From an uncultured Anaerosacchariphilus sp. (lineage in GTDB: Bacteria; Bacillota; Clostridia; Lachnospirales; Lachnospiraceae), in NCBI GenBank assembly GCA_934402125.1, contig CAKRTY010000064.1, positions 1 through 7,962 of the forward strand: 7,962 bases of DNA, given 5' to 3'. The notes under the pieces are model-generated. The model was not told the DNA's origin. It worked only from the letters and a program-made list of their open reading frames with translations, and made no database searches. Positions 1 to 5,781 of the stretch are shown piece by piece. The position numbers were made by a program, and so were the translations under genes. Every line of letters begins with the position of its first letter. Within the stretch, counting starts at the first letter, position 1.

Positions 1-717
1 CTTCAGGATGATCTCCTCGTCCAGCGGCTTGATGGTATGGATATTGATAACCTCTGCGGAAACACCCTCTGCTGCCAGCTTTTCAGCCGCTTCCAGAGCG
101 CTGTTCACGCACAGACCTGTCGCTACGATAGTCAGATCGGTACCCTCTCTTAACAGGATACCCTTGCCAAGCTCAAACTTATAGTTTGCCTCGTCATTAA
201 ATACCGGAACAGCCAGTCTGCCAAAGCGCAGATAAACCGGTCCTTCATACTCTGCCGCTGCCTTGACAGCCGCTCTCGCCTCTACATCATCTGCCGGATT
301 CACAACAACCATACCCGGGATTGTGCGCATCAGGGCGATATCTTCATTACACTGATGGGTAGCTCCATCCTCACCTACAGAAATTCCTGCATGGGAAGCA
401 GCAATCTTTACATTCAGATGGGGATATCCTACGGAGTTACGAACCTGCTCAAATGCACGACCTGCCGCAAACATAGCGAAGGTACTGCAGAACGGAATCT
501 TACCTGTGGTAGCCAGGCCTGCAGCGATACTTACCATGTTGCCCTCTGCGATACCACAGTCGAAGAAACGATCCGGATATGCTTTCTTAAATACACCTGT
601 CTTAGTTGCACCGGCAAGGTCTGCATCCAGTACCAGAATGTTCGGATTCTCAGCGCCAAGCTCTTTCAGCGCGTTGCCATAACTCTCTCTTGTTGCGATC
701 TTCTTTACTTCTGACAT
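1..717 (-). CDS. tkt: Transketolase, C-terminal subunit (partial, runs off left edge)
   Basis: Pyrimidine and C-terminal half of a split transketolase. With the N-terminal subunit encoded just upstream it should form the thiamine-diphosphate enzyme that moves two-carbon units between pentose phosphates and glycolytic sugars in the cytosol. My translation from the ATG at 715-717 gives 239 uninterrupted codons to the window edge; these subunits usually have about 310 residues, so roughly the last 70 are missing. It begins MSEVKKIATRESYG. Visible family motifs are LDADLAGATKTG (about 30-41), the GIAEGNM motif (55-61) whose Glu58 is the expected cofactor-activating glutamate, FAMFAAGRAFEQVR (80-93), SHAGISVGEDGATHQ (108-122) and the start of the C-terminal domain near 185. 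The start overlaps the end of the N-terminal subunit by 13 bases, with an AGGTG-type ribosome site about 9 bases upstream, which points to translational coupling and equal production. A DXS- or pyruvate dehydrogenase-type enzyme is less likely given these motifs. Confidence 0.95.
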   Translation of the reverse strand, partial: MSEVKKIATRESYGNALKELGAENPNILVLDADLAGATKTGVFKKAYPDRFFDCGIAEGNMVSIAAGLATTGKIPFCSTFAMFAAGRAFEQVRNSVGYPHLNVKIAASHAGISVGEDGATHQCNEDIALMRTIPGMVVVNPADDVEARAAVKAAAEYEGPVYLRFGRLAVPVFNDEANYKFELGKGILLREGTDLTIVATGLCVNSALEAAEKLAAEGVSAEVINIHTIKPLDEEIILK

Positions 718-1541
718 AATGCTTCACCTACCTTCTCCAAATCTGCCATTGCGACTGCATACTGCTCATCGTTCGGAGCAGCGCCATGCCAGCCCGCATT
801 GTTCTCCATAAAGGAAACATTCTTACCCTTTACTGTCTTCATAATGATAGCTGTGGGCTGACCCTTGATGGTCTTTGCCTCGTTCAGCGCCATGCGAATC
901 TCATCAAAATTATGACCGTCAATGTTGATTACATGGAAGTTGAACGCTTTAAATTTATCGTCGATGGGATACGGGGAGTTTACCTCACCGATAGGTCCGT
1001 CAATCTGAAGGTTGTTGTTATCTACAATGACGCACAGGTTGTCCAGATGCTTCGCGCCTGCGAACATAGATGCCTCCCAAACCTGTCCCTCCTGAATCTC
1101 GCCGTCACCCAGCAGTGTGTATACACGATAGCTGTCGCCGGAAATCTTTGCAGAAAGAGCCATACCTACCGCTGCGGAGATGCCCTGTCCCAGAGAGCCA
1201 CTGGACATATCAATACCCGGTGTATGCTGCATACAGGGATGTCCCTGAAGATGTGATCCGATATGTCTTAAAGTAACCAGATCCTCCTTCGGGAAAAATC
1301 CTCTCTCAGCCAGCACAGAGTACAGACCCGGAGCTGTGTGTCCTTTGGAAAGTACGAAACGGTCTCTGTCTGCTTTCTTCGGATCCTTCGGATCGATATT
1401 CATCTCTTCGAAATACAGATATGTAAACATATCTGCTGCTGACAAAGATCCACCCGGATGTCCGGACTTTGCGCTATGAACAGCAGTAACGATACCCTTA
1501 CGGACTTCATTCGCCGTCTTCTGGAGTTCTAAATTCGTCAT
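705..1541 (-). CDS. tkt: Transketolase, N-terminal (thiamine-diphosphate binding) subunit
   Basis: This 278-residue protein is the N-terminal half of a split transketolase and partner of the overlapping downstream gene; both halves are needed for the non-oxidative pentose phosphate pathway. The family's usual length for this half is about 270-285, so it is complete. Visible motifs are SGHPGGSLSAADM (26-38), RFVLSKGHTAPGLY (61-74), GSHLQGHP (95-102), SSGSLGQGISAAVGMA (113-128), and the diphosphate and metal site GDGEIQEGQVWEA (145-157) ending in the asparagines at 175-177, then HGAAPN (252-257). The ATG at 1539-1541 has a good ribosome site (AAAGGTGGG, 1548-1556). It is preceded by a structured leader and a near-consensus promoter, so it is probably the first gene of its own transcript, although readthrough from recR is possible. 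Confidence 0.96.
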   Translation of the reverse strand: MTNLELQKTANEVRKGIVTAVHSAKSGHPGGSLSAADMFTYLYFEEMNIDPKDPKKADRDRFVLSKGHTAPGLYSVLAERGFFPKEDLVTLRHIGSHLQGHPCMQHTPGIDMSSGSLGQGISAAVGMALSAKISGDSYRVYTLLGDGEIQEGQVWEASMFAGAKHLDNLCVIVDNNNLQIDGPIGEVNSPYPIDDKFKAFNFHVINIDGHNFDEIRMALNEAKTIKGQPTAIIMKTVKGKNVSFMENNAGWHGAAPNDEQYAVAMADLEKVGEALCQK

Positions 1542-1547
1542 GTTTGT

Positions 1548-1556
1548 CCCACCTTT
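1548..1556 (-). promoter_or_regulatory. Ribosome binding site of transketolase N-subunit
   Basis: AAAGGTGGG on the minus strand, 6 bases before the ATG at 1541. It supports that start and lies about 20 bases downstream of the last leader hairpin, so folding of the leader could affect ribosome access. Confidence 0.7.
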
Positions 1557-1574
1557 ATTATATTTTTGTAAAAT

Positions 1575-1644
1575 AGAATCCTGCTTTGCAGGATTCTCCG
1601 CCTGCGGCGGGTCGCTTTAGCGACACACTTCCTCTCCGCCGCAG
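1575..1644 (-). promoter_or_regulatory. Structured 5' leader with competing hairpins before transketolase
   Basis: Read on the minus strand, this leader contains a 9-bp pairing of CTGCGGCGG (1636-1644) with CCGCCGCAG (1602-1610). It encloses a small hairpin GTCGC-TAAA-GCGAC (1611-1624) and an unpaired purine-rich stretch. The 3' arm of that long stem can instead fold with the next bases as CCGCC-GCA-GGCGG (1598-1610), so the two folds exclude each other. A separate 10-bp stem with an AAA loop (1575-1597) follows, and then ATTTT. The last hairpin is terminator-like with a weak U-tract, giving the look of an attenuator. I do not recognise it as a known riboswitch class. It could also be a copy of a palindromic intergenic repeat that happens to sit in the leader. 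Confidence 0.55.
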
Positions 1645-1665
1645 TGCGATAAATCTGCTTCTTCT

Positions 1666-1694
1666 AGTATACAGACACTTTCCGTTCCGGTCAA
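1666..1694 (-). promoter_or_regulatory. Sigma-A type promoter for the transketolase genes
   Basis: On the minus strand, TTGACC (1689-1694) and TATACT (1666-1671) are separated by exactly 17 bases. Each hexamer differs from the vegetative consensus at one position. Transcription should start near 1658-1660, giving a leader of about 118 nt before the transketolase ATG. Confidence 0.8.
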
Positions 1695-1742
1695 GCCGTT
1701 CTTCGTGAATTCCTGTCTGTTCTTGTCTGAAATTCTGTATTT

Positions 1743-2339
1743 CTACAGCTCTACCCGCCCCTCCAGCGCCCGGAGCAGCGTCACCTCGTCGATATATTCC
1801 AAATCGCCGCCCACCGGTACGCCGCTGGCAATCCGGCTGACCTTAATTCCGGTCGGTTTGATCAGCTTACTGATATACATGGCTGTCGTCTCCCCTTCCA
1901 GACTGGAGTTGGTGGCGATGATGACCTCGTCCACGTCCCCCTGCAGTCTGGTCATCAGCTCCTTCAGCTTGATGTCCGCGGGACCGATACCGAGCATCGG
2001 GGAAATGGCTCCGTGAAGCACATGATAGACGCCGTCGTATTTCCCGGTTTTCTCATAAGCGGCCAGATCCCGGGTATTCTCCACCACCATAATCACCTTG
2101 TGGTTTCGCTTGGGATTGGCGCAGATGGGGCACAGTTCCTGATCCGTCATGGTAAAGCATTCCTTACAATAACGGACATTTTTCTTTGCGCTTATAATGG
2201 AATCCGACAGTGCCTGCACCTTCTCCAGCGGCATATTTACGATATGAAAGGCCAGCCGCTGGGCTGTCTTGCCGCCGATTCCCGGAAGACTCGACAGCTG
2301 CTCAATTAATTTACTGATTTGACTGCTGTAATAGTCCAT
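1743..2339 (-). CDS. recR: Recombination mediator protein RecR
   Basis: A 198-residue RecR of normal family length. It acts with RecF and RecO to load RecA on gapped DNA during recombinational repair. The sequence shows the N-terminal helix-hairpin-helix ([15 protein letters not shown], about 17-31), a four-cysteine zinc site at Cys58, Cys61, Cys70 and Cys73, and a Toprim domain from about 83 with the acidic VVENTRDL (85-92) and the conserved [15 protein letters not shown] (142-156). The C-terminus carries [18 protein letters not shown], typical of the family. The ATG shares one base with the stop codon of the upstream ybaB (TAATG). The nearest GGAGG (2352-2356) is 12 bases from the start, which is long, so translation is probably coupled to ybaB. 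The dnaX-ybaB-recR order is widely conserved in bacteria. No clear terminator follows. Confidence 0.97.
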   Translation of the reverse strand: MDYYSSQISKLIEQLSSLPGIGGKTAQRLAFHIVNMPLEKVQALSDSIISAKKNVRYCKECFTMTDQELCPICANPKRNHKVIMVVENTRDLAAYEKTGKYDGVYHVLHGAISPMLGIGPADIKLKELMTRLQGDVDEVIIATNSSLEGETTAMYISKLIKPTGIKVSRIASGVPVGGDLEYIDEVTLLRALEGRVEL

Positions 2340-2689
2340 TAGAACGGAAAGCCTCCGCCAAGACCGCCGGTCAGACCGGACATCATGGACGCGGAATCCT
2401 CCTCCTGCTGCCGGAGCACCTGATTTACCGCAATCTGAATCATCTCCTCCAGAGTCTCCACATCCTCCGGATCGATGGCGTCCGGATCGATGGTCACTTT
2501 GGTAATCTCCTTCTTACCGGACATGGTCACCTCAACAGCTCCGCCTCCCGCTGCCGCTGTGTACTCCTTCTCCTCCAGTGCCTTCTGATTTTCCTCCATC
2601 TGGCGCTGCATCTTCTGTGCCTGTTTCATCAGGTTGTTCATATTGCCGGGCATGCCCATGCCTCCCGGAAATCCACCTCTTTTTGCCAT
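2339..2689 (-). CDS. ybaB: YbaB/EbfC-family nucleoid-associated DNA-binding protein
   Basis: This 116-residue protein matches the YbaB/EbfC family, small dimeric DNA-binding proteins encoded between dnaX and recR in many bacteria; their exact cellular role is still loosely defined. It starts with a Gly- and Met-rich segment (residues 4-18, [15 protein letters not shown]). A charged helix follows ([23 protein letters not shown], about 20-42). The conserved core is [21 protein letters not shown] (45-65) with [18 protein letters not shown] (67-84), and the tail is Gly-rich, ending GGFPF. An excellent ribosome site (AAGGAGGAG, 2697-2705) overlaps the dnaX stop codon and fixes the start. Position in the dnaX-recR operon supports a link to replication or repair, which is inference from context. 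Confidence 0.95.
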   Translation of the reverse strand: MAKRGGFPGGMGMPGNMNNLMKQAQKMQRQMEENQKALEEKEYTAAAGGGAVEVTMSGKKEITKVTIDPDAIDPEDVETLEEMIQIAVNQVLRQQEEDSASMMSGLTGGLGGGFPF

Positions 2690-2696
2690 TTTTTTA

Positions 2697-2705
2697 CTCC
2701 TCCTT
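2697..2705 (-). promoter_or_regulatory. Ribosome binding site of ybaB overlapping the dnaX stop
   Basis: Minus-strand AAGGAGGAG overlaps the dnaX TAA (2704-2706), 7 bases before the ybaB ATG. Ribosomes finishing dnaX reach the ybaB initiation site directly, which favours coupled translation. Confidence 0.8.
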
Positions 2706-4302
2706 ATTCGTCTTCAAATTCAATTTCTGTATGAATGACCTGTTCGATGTCAATCGCTCCCACCTCACTGTGGGGGTCATTTTCCATACAGGCTACCAGA
2801 ATCTCCATGTCCTTTCCGGTATCCTGCAGGATTACATGTTTTATCTCCTGAAGGTGTCTGGTCTCCTTCAGAAATGCCTCGCCGGTGGGCGTCGCCGCTA
2901 TAATGCCAAGTTTCCCGTCGCCAACGGCCTTCAGCTGCGCGCCCTTCAGATAGGTACGCAGCAGCGGATGCAGGCGGTTCAGCACATTGTGCCAGTTCTT
3001 CACCACGTTCTGGACGTCCTCGGGCAGGGATTTCGGCGCCGGTGCCTCCGGTGCGGGCTTCTTCGGCTCTGCGGCCGCGTCCCGGGGAGCTTCGCCGTTC
3101 TGCCAGCCGCCCCCATAGGAAATCGCTCCGGACTGAAGCTGTGCCATTTTTTCCTCGAATTCCTCCTCCAGCACCCGGATCCGATCCAGAAGCACGTCTG
3201 TGTTCGTCTCCATGGCCGGACGACATAGCTTGATGAAGGCCACCTCCACCTGAACCCGCTTCTGGGAGGCGTAGCGAATCTGTCCGCCCAGCTCCGAGAA
3301 AATACGGATATACCGCATCAGAGTATCGTCCTCGATCTGCAGTGCCTCCTCTTTCAGGCGAGCCAGGTTCTCGGTGGACACATCCAGAATATCTTCCATA
3401 TTATCATTGCTTTTCAGAAGCAGCAGATTCCTGAGATACCAAGTAAAGTCGGTCACAAACTGTCCCAGCTCCCGGCCCTGGATCACCAGCTCCTCAATCT
3501 CCGCCATGACGCCGGGCAAATTCCGTTCCAGCGTCATTCGCAGAAGCTTGCTGTAAACTTCAGTATCCACCGCTCCCAATACGTCCAACACATGATCATA
3601 GGTCAGCTTCTGGTTCAGATAAAAGGCAATACACTGATCCAGAAGGCTTAAGGCGTCTCGCATGGAGCCGTCTGCGGCCTTGGCGATGTAGCGCAGAGCC
3701 TTTTCCTCGGTCTCCACGCCCTCTTTTTCCGTCAGCTCCTGCAGTCTGGCGGTAATGGTGTCCGCCGTAATCCGCCGGAAATCATACCGCTGACACCGGG
3801 ACAGGATCGTCACCGGAATCTTGTGGGCCTCTGTGGTCGCCAGAATAAAGATGACATAGGAGGGCGGCTCCTCCAGGGTTTTTAAGAGCGCGTTGAAGGC
3901 CCCGATGGAGAGCATATGCACCTCGTCAATGATGTAGACCTTGTATTTTCCCTCTGTGGGCGAATAAGCCACCTCGTCCCGAATCTCACGAATGTTGTCC
4001 ACGCCGTTGTTGGAGGCTGCGTCGATTTCTATCACATTCATGGAAGTGCCTGCCGCTATAGAGCGGCAGGCCGCGCACGTTCCGCAGGGATTGCCATCCA
4101 CCGGGTGTTCACAGTTCACCGCCCGGGCGAAGATCTTCGCAACCGTTGTTTTTCCGGTACCGCGGGTACCGCAAAACAGGTAGGCATGTCCGATTCTGTC
4201 TGCTTTAATCTGATTTTTTAATGTGGTTACAATGTGATCCTGTCCCCGGACGTCTCCAAACTCTGTAGGCCGGAACTTCCGGTAGAGGGCCATATACGAC
4301 AT
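2704..4302 (-). CDS. dnaX: DNA polymerase III gamma/tau subunit (clamp-loader ATPase)
   Basis: This 532-residue DnaX, close in length to other Firmicutes tau proteins, is the AAA+ motor that loads the sliding clamp and organises the replisome. It opens MSYMALYRKFRP, as is usual, which supports this start; an AAAGGG-type ribosome site lies just upstream. Visible elements are Walker A GTRGTGKT (45-52), zinc-site cysteines Cys64, Cys73, Cys76 and Cys79, Walker B IIDEVH (124-129), sensor ATTE (155-158), the SRC motif with the arginine finger (168-170) and GSMRDALSLLDQ (212-223). A Pro/Ala-rich linker (about 404-426) joins a C-terminal tau-like domain. It starts 20 bases after pfkA and ends 14 bases before ybaB, so it is inside a shared operon. 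I see no convincing programmed frameshift site for a short gamma form. Confidence 0.97.
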   Translation of the reverse strand: MSYMALYRKFRPTEFGDVRGQDHIVTTLKNQIKADRIGHAYLFCGTRGTGKTTVAKIFARAVNCEHPVDGNPCGTCAACRSIAAGTSMNVIEIDAASNNGVDNIREIRDEVAYSPTEGKYKVYIIDEVHMLSIGAFNALLKTLEEPPSYVIFILATTEAHKIPVTILSRCQRYDFRRITADTITARLQELTEKEGVETEEKALRYIAKAADGSMRDALSLLDQCIAFYLNQKLTYDHVLDVLGAVDTEVYSKLLRMTLERNLPGVMAEIEELVIQGRELGQFVTDFTWYLRNLLLLKSNDNMEDILDVSTENLARLKEEALQIEDDTLMRYIRIFSELGGQIRYASQKRVQVEVAFIKLCRPAMETNTDVLLDRIRVLEEEFEEKMAQLQSGAISYGGGWQNGEAPRDAAAEPKKPAPEAPAPKSLPEDVQNVVKNWHNVLNRLHPLLRTYLKGAQLKAVGDGKLGIIAATPTGEAFLKETRHLQEIKHVILQDTGKDMEILVACMENDPHSEVGAIDIEQVIHTEIEFEDE

Positions 4303-4322
4303 ATATGATATCCCTTTCCTGA

Positions 4323-5396
4323 TTAATCTCCGAAGCTGATGCCAATCATCTTTGCTTCTGATATGATAGAAGAATTCGGGTCTACGAACTTCAGCTTACC
4401 CGCAGACTCCTCCAGCGGAATCCGCTGACACTCTCCATTTACAATACCAATCATGCAGCCATATACCTCGTCTACGATAGCCTGCGCTGCAGCCGCGCCC
4501 AGTCTGGTGGAAAGCACGCGGTCATAGGGGCAGGGACTGCCGCCCCGCTGGGTATGTCCCGGAACCGTGACACGGACCTCGGTGCCTAAGCGCTCGGTCA
4601 GTTGAGCCGCAATCTCGTAGGATACAGTCGGATACTTATAGGTCTCCATGAATTTCTTCAAATCCTTCTTGCTCATTTCGGCACGCTCCTTGGGAATCGC
4701 GCCCTCTGCCACCGCCAGAATGGTGAAGCCCTTCTTCTGCTTATTGCGGGCCTCTATGGCCTGGCAGATACTGTCGATGCTGTAGGGGATCTCCGGAATC
4801 AGAATGATATCCGCTCCTCCGGCGATACCTGCGTGCAGGGTCAGCTGTCCTACCTTGTGTCCCATAACCTCCACGATGAATACACGGCCATGGGAGGCTG
4901 CCGTGGTATGGATACAGTCGATGCAATCCGTAGCGATATCCACTGCGCTCTGGAAACCAAAGGTCATATCCGTGCCCCAGATATCGTTATCGATGGTCTT
5001 CGGCATATGGATAATATTCAGACCCTCCTCCCTAAGAAGGTTGGCAGTCTTCTGGGTTCCATTTCCGCCCAGAATCACCAGGCAGTCCAGACGCAGCTTA
5101 TGGTAGGTATGCTTCATGGCCTCTACCTTGTCCAGTCCGTTTTCATCCGGCACCCGCATCATTTTGAAGGGCTGGCGGGAGCTTCCCAGGATAGTTCCGC
5201 CCTTGGTCAGAATTCCCGAAAAATCTCTCGGGGTCAGCATCCGGTAATTTCCGTAAATCAGGCCCTTATAACCTTCCTCAAAGCCGTAAAGCTCTACCTC
5301 GTCCAGTGCATTGCATACACCCTTTACGATTCCGCGCATGGTCGCGTTCAGTGCCTGGCAATCTCCACCGCTGGTCAGCATTCCGATTCTTTTCAT
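4323..5396 (-). CDS. pfkA: 6-phosphofructokinase (group III / mixed-type, probably ATP-dependent)
   Basis: A 357-residue phosphofructokinase that phosphorylates fructose 6-phosphate to fructose 1,6-bisphosphate, the committed step of glycolysis. I place the start at the ATG at 5394-5396 (MKRIGMLTSGGDCQALNA), not the in-frame ATG at 5465, because GGAGG (5405-5409) sits 8 bases upstream and the phosphate-binding motif then begins at residue 9 as in the family. Other motifs are GGTILGSSR (66-74), GGNGTQKT (110-117), PKTIDNDIWGTD (132-143) with catalytic Asp136, VEVMGHKVG (175-183), IAGGADIILIPE (191-202) and PGHTQRGGSPCPYDR (279-293). Gly113 is the residue type linked with ATP use, while Lys133 is typical of PPi-dependent and group III enzymes; together they suggest an ATP-using group III enzyme. 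Asn112 replaces the more usual Asp or Glu. First gene of a likely pfkA-dnaX-ybaB-recR operon. Confidence 0.93.
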   Translation of the reverse strand: MKRIGMLTSGGDCQALNATMRGIVKGVCNALDEVELYGFEEGYKGLIYGNYRMLTPRDFSGILTKGGTILGSSRQPFKMMRVPDENGLDKVEAMKHTYHKLRLDCLVILGGNGTQKTANLLREEGLNIIHMPKTIDNDIWGTDMTFGFQSAVDIATDCIDCIHTTAASHGRVFIVEVMGHKVGQLTLHAGIAGGADIILIPEIPYSIDSICQAIEARNKQKKGFTILAVAEGAIPKERAEMSKKDLKKFMETYKYPTVSYEIAAQLTERLGTEVRVTVPGHTQRGGSPCPYDRVLSTRLGAAAAQAIVDEVYGCMIGIVNGECQRIPLEESAGKLKFVDPNSSIISEAKMIGISFGD

Positions 5397-5404
5397 ATTG
5401 CACG

Positions 5405-5409
5405 CCTCC
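5405..5409 (-). promoter_or_regulatory. Ribosome binding site that sets the pfkA start
   Basis: GGAGG on the minus strand, 8 bases before the ATG at 5396. The upstream in-frame ATG at 5465 has no comparable site, so the shorter 357-residue protein is preferred. Confidence 0.85.
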
Positions 5410-5481
5410 ATATCTTTGATTTTCGCGCCATGCATCTGTGGTGTATGATTCGCTGCCTTATGCATGACAATATTTATGTTT

Positions 5482-5510
5482 AGTGTAGCATAAATCGGGG
5501 ATTCTCACAA
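5482..5510 (-). promoter_or_regulatory. Promoter of the pfkA-dnaX-ybaB-recR operon
   Basis: Minus-strand TTGTGA (5505-5510) and TACACT (5482-5487) are 17 bases apart, and the -10 box is preceded by TGC, forming an extended -10. Expected start near 5475, about 80 bases before the pfkA ATG. An inverted repeat, CTCAC-N9-GTGAG (5504-5522), overlaps the -35 box and could be an operator; that part is inference. Confidence 0.65.
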
Positions 5511-5527
5511 GGAGGAAGTGAGCTGTG

Positions 5528-5625
5528 CTATGGTTTTAAAAGTGCCTGCCGCACACCCAGGGTTCCGCCATGTTTCAGGGCATAGGCTTCTTCAGGTTTT
5601 TATAATAAGCAGTTAATTCTGTCAT
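5528..5625 (-). pseudogene. Tiny ORF with an apparent one-base frameshift (unidentified)
   Basis: On the minus strand GGAGGTG (5634-5638 and flanking bases) lies 6 bases before an ATG at 5623-5625, which opens a 16-codon frame (MTELTAYYKNLKKPMP) ending at TGA 5575-5577. The next frame stays open from the A-run at 5597-5601 to a TAG at 5528-5530 and reads KPEEAYALKHGGTLGVRQ, then ALLKP. Adding one A to that five-A run would join both into a 32-residue peptide. I do not recognise the product. A perfect TATAAT (5645-5650) lies just upstream, but without a good -35. It could be a decayed small gene, a true short peptide gene with a sequencing or real indel, or chance. It sits between the anti-sigma terminator and the pfkA promoter. 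Confidence 0.35.
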
Positions 5626-5644
5626 CCTGTTCACCTCCGGATTC

Positions 5645-5650
5645 ATTATA
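5645..5650 (-). promoter_or_regulatory. Possible -10 box upstream of the tiny ORF
   Basis: A perfect minus-strand TATAAT lies about 8 bases before the GGAGGTG of the tiny ORF. The region at the -35 distance (ATGTTT with a 17-base spacer) is poor. If used, the message would start almost at its own ribosome site. Confidence 0.35.
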
Positions 5651-5684
5651 CAGCATTTCCGGAAAGAAAACATGTTTTTATGTG

Positions 5685-5726
5685 AAAACGGGTTCAAACC
5701 CAGCGTTGCCGGCTTGTACCCGTTTT
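5685..5726. terminator. Two-way intrinsic terminator after the anti-sigma gene
   Basis: AAAACGGGT (5685-5693) pairs with ACCCGTTTT (5718-5726), a 9-bp stem. Inside it, CAAACC and GGCTTG pair with one mismatch. On the plus strand the stem runs into seven Ts (5723-5729); on the minus strand its U-tract is only four long. It lies about 55 bases past the stop of the 5782-6936 gene, so it most likely ends the sigma/anti-sigma transcript. Confidence 0.7.
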
Positions 5727-5781
5727 TTTACTGTTAGAACTCAGTGTATACGATATGGTTTCTTATGACTTTTAAAGGACG

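Noticed and set aside
1700..1742. A possible terminator after recR around a GAATT/AATTC inverted repeat.
   Set aside because: The stem is only about 5 bp with a long loop and has no T-tract, so it does not support an intrinsic terminator.
2777..3226. A 149-codon open frame in the -1 frame of dnaX that crosses a six-A run (minus strand, 3147-3152), suggesting a frameshifted DnaX form.
   Set aside because: Zero-frame codons there are GAA AAA ATG, not a standard tandem-slip heptamer. The product would be a long Arg/Gly-rich tail unlike any gamma form, where the shift normally meets an early stop. The open frame is explained by GC-rich coding sequence.
2578..3228. A 216-codon plus-strand open frame across the ybaB-dnaX junction.
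   Set aside because: It crosses two well-supported genes on the opposite strand and its translation is low-complexity Cys/Arg-rich sequence without motifs.
5397..5465. A longer pfkA beginning at the in-frame ATG 5463-5465, adding 23 residues.
   Set aside because: No ribosome site precedes it, the extra residues have no family counterpart, and the ATG at 5396 has GGAGG at ideal spacing.
4602..5483. A 293-codon plus-strand open frame opposite pfkA.
   Set aside because: It lies antisense to a clearly identified phosphofructokinase, has no recognisable domain, and is a by-product of codon usage on the real strand.
5518..5613. A short plus-strand ORF preceded by AAGGAGG at 5509-5515.
   Set aside because: The GTG is only 2 bases from the ribosome site and the next ATG is 14 bases away; neither spacing is good, and the peptide shows no pattern.
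5690..5703. GGGTTCAAACCC resembling a tRNA T-arm fragment, possibly a tRNA-derived attachment site.
   Set aside because: The flanking stem bases do not pair as a T-arm, no acceptor end or integrase is nearby, and the bases are accounted for by the terminator hairpin.
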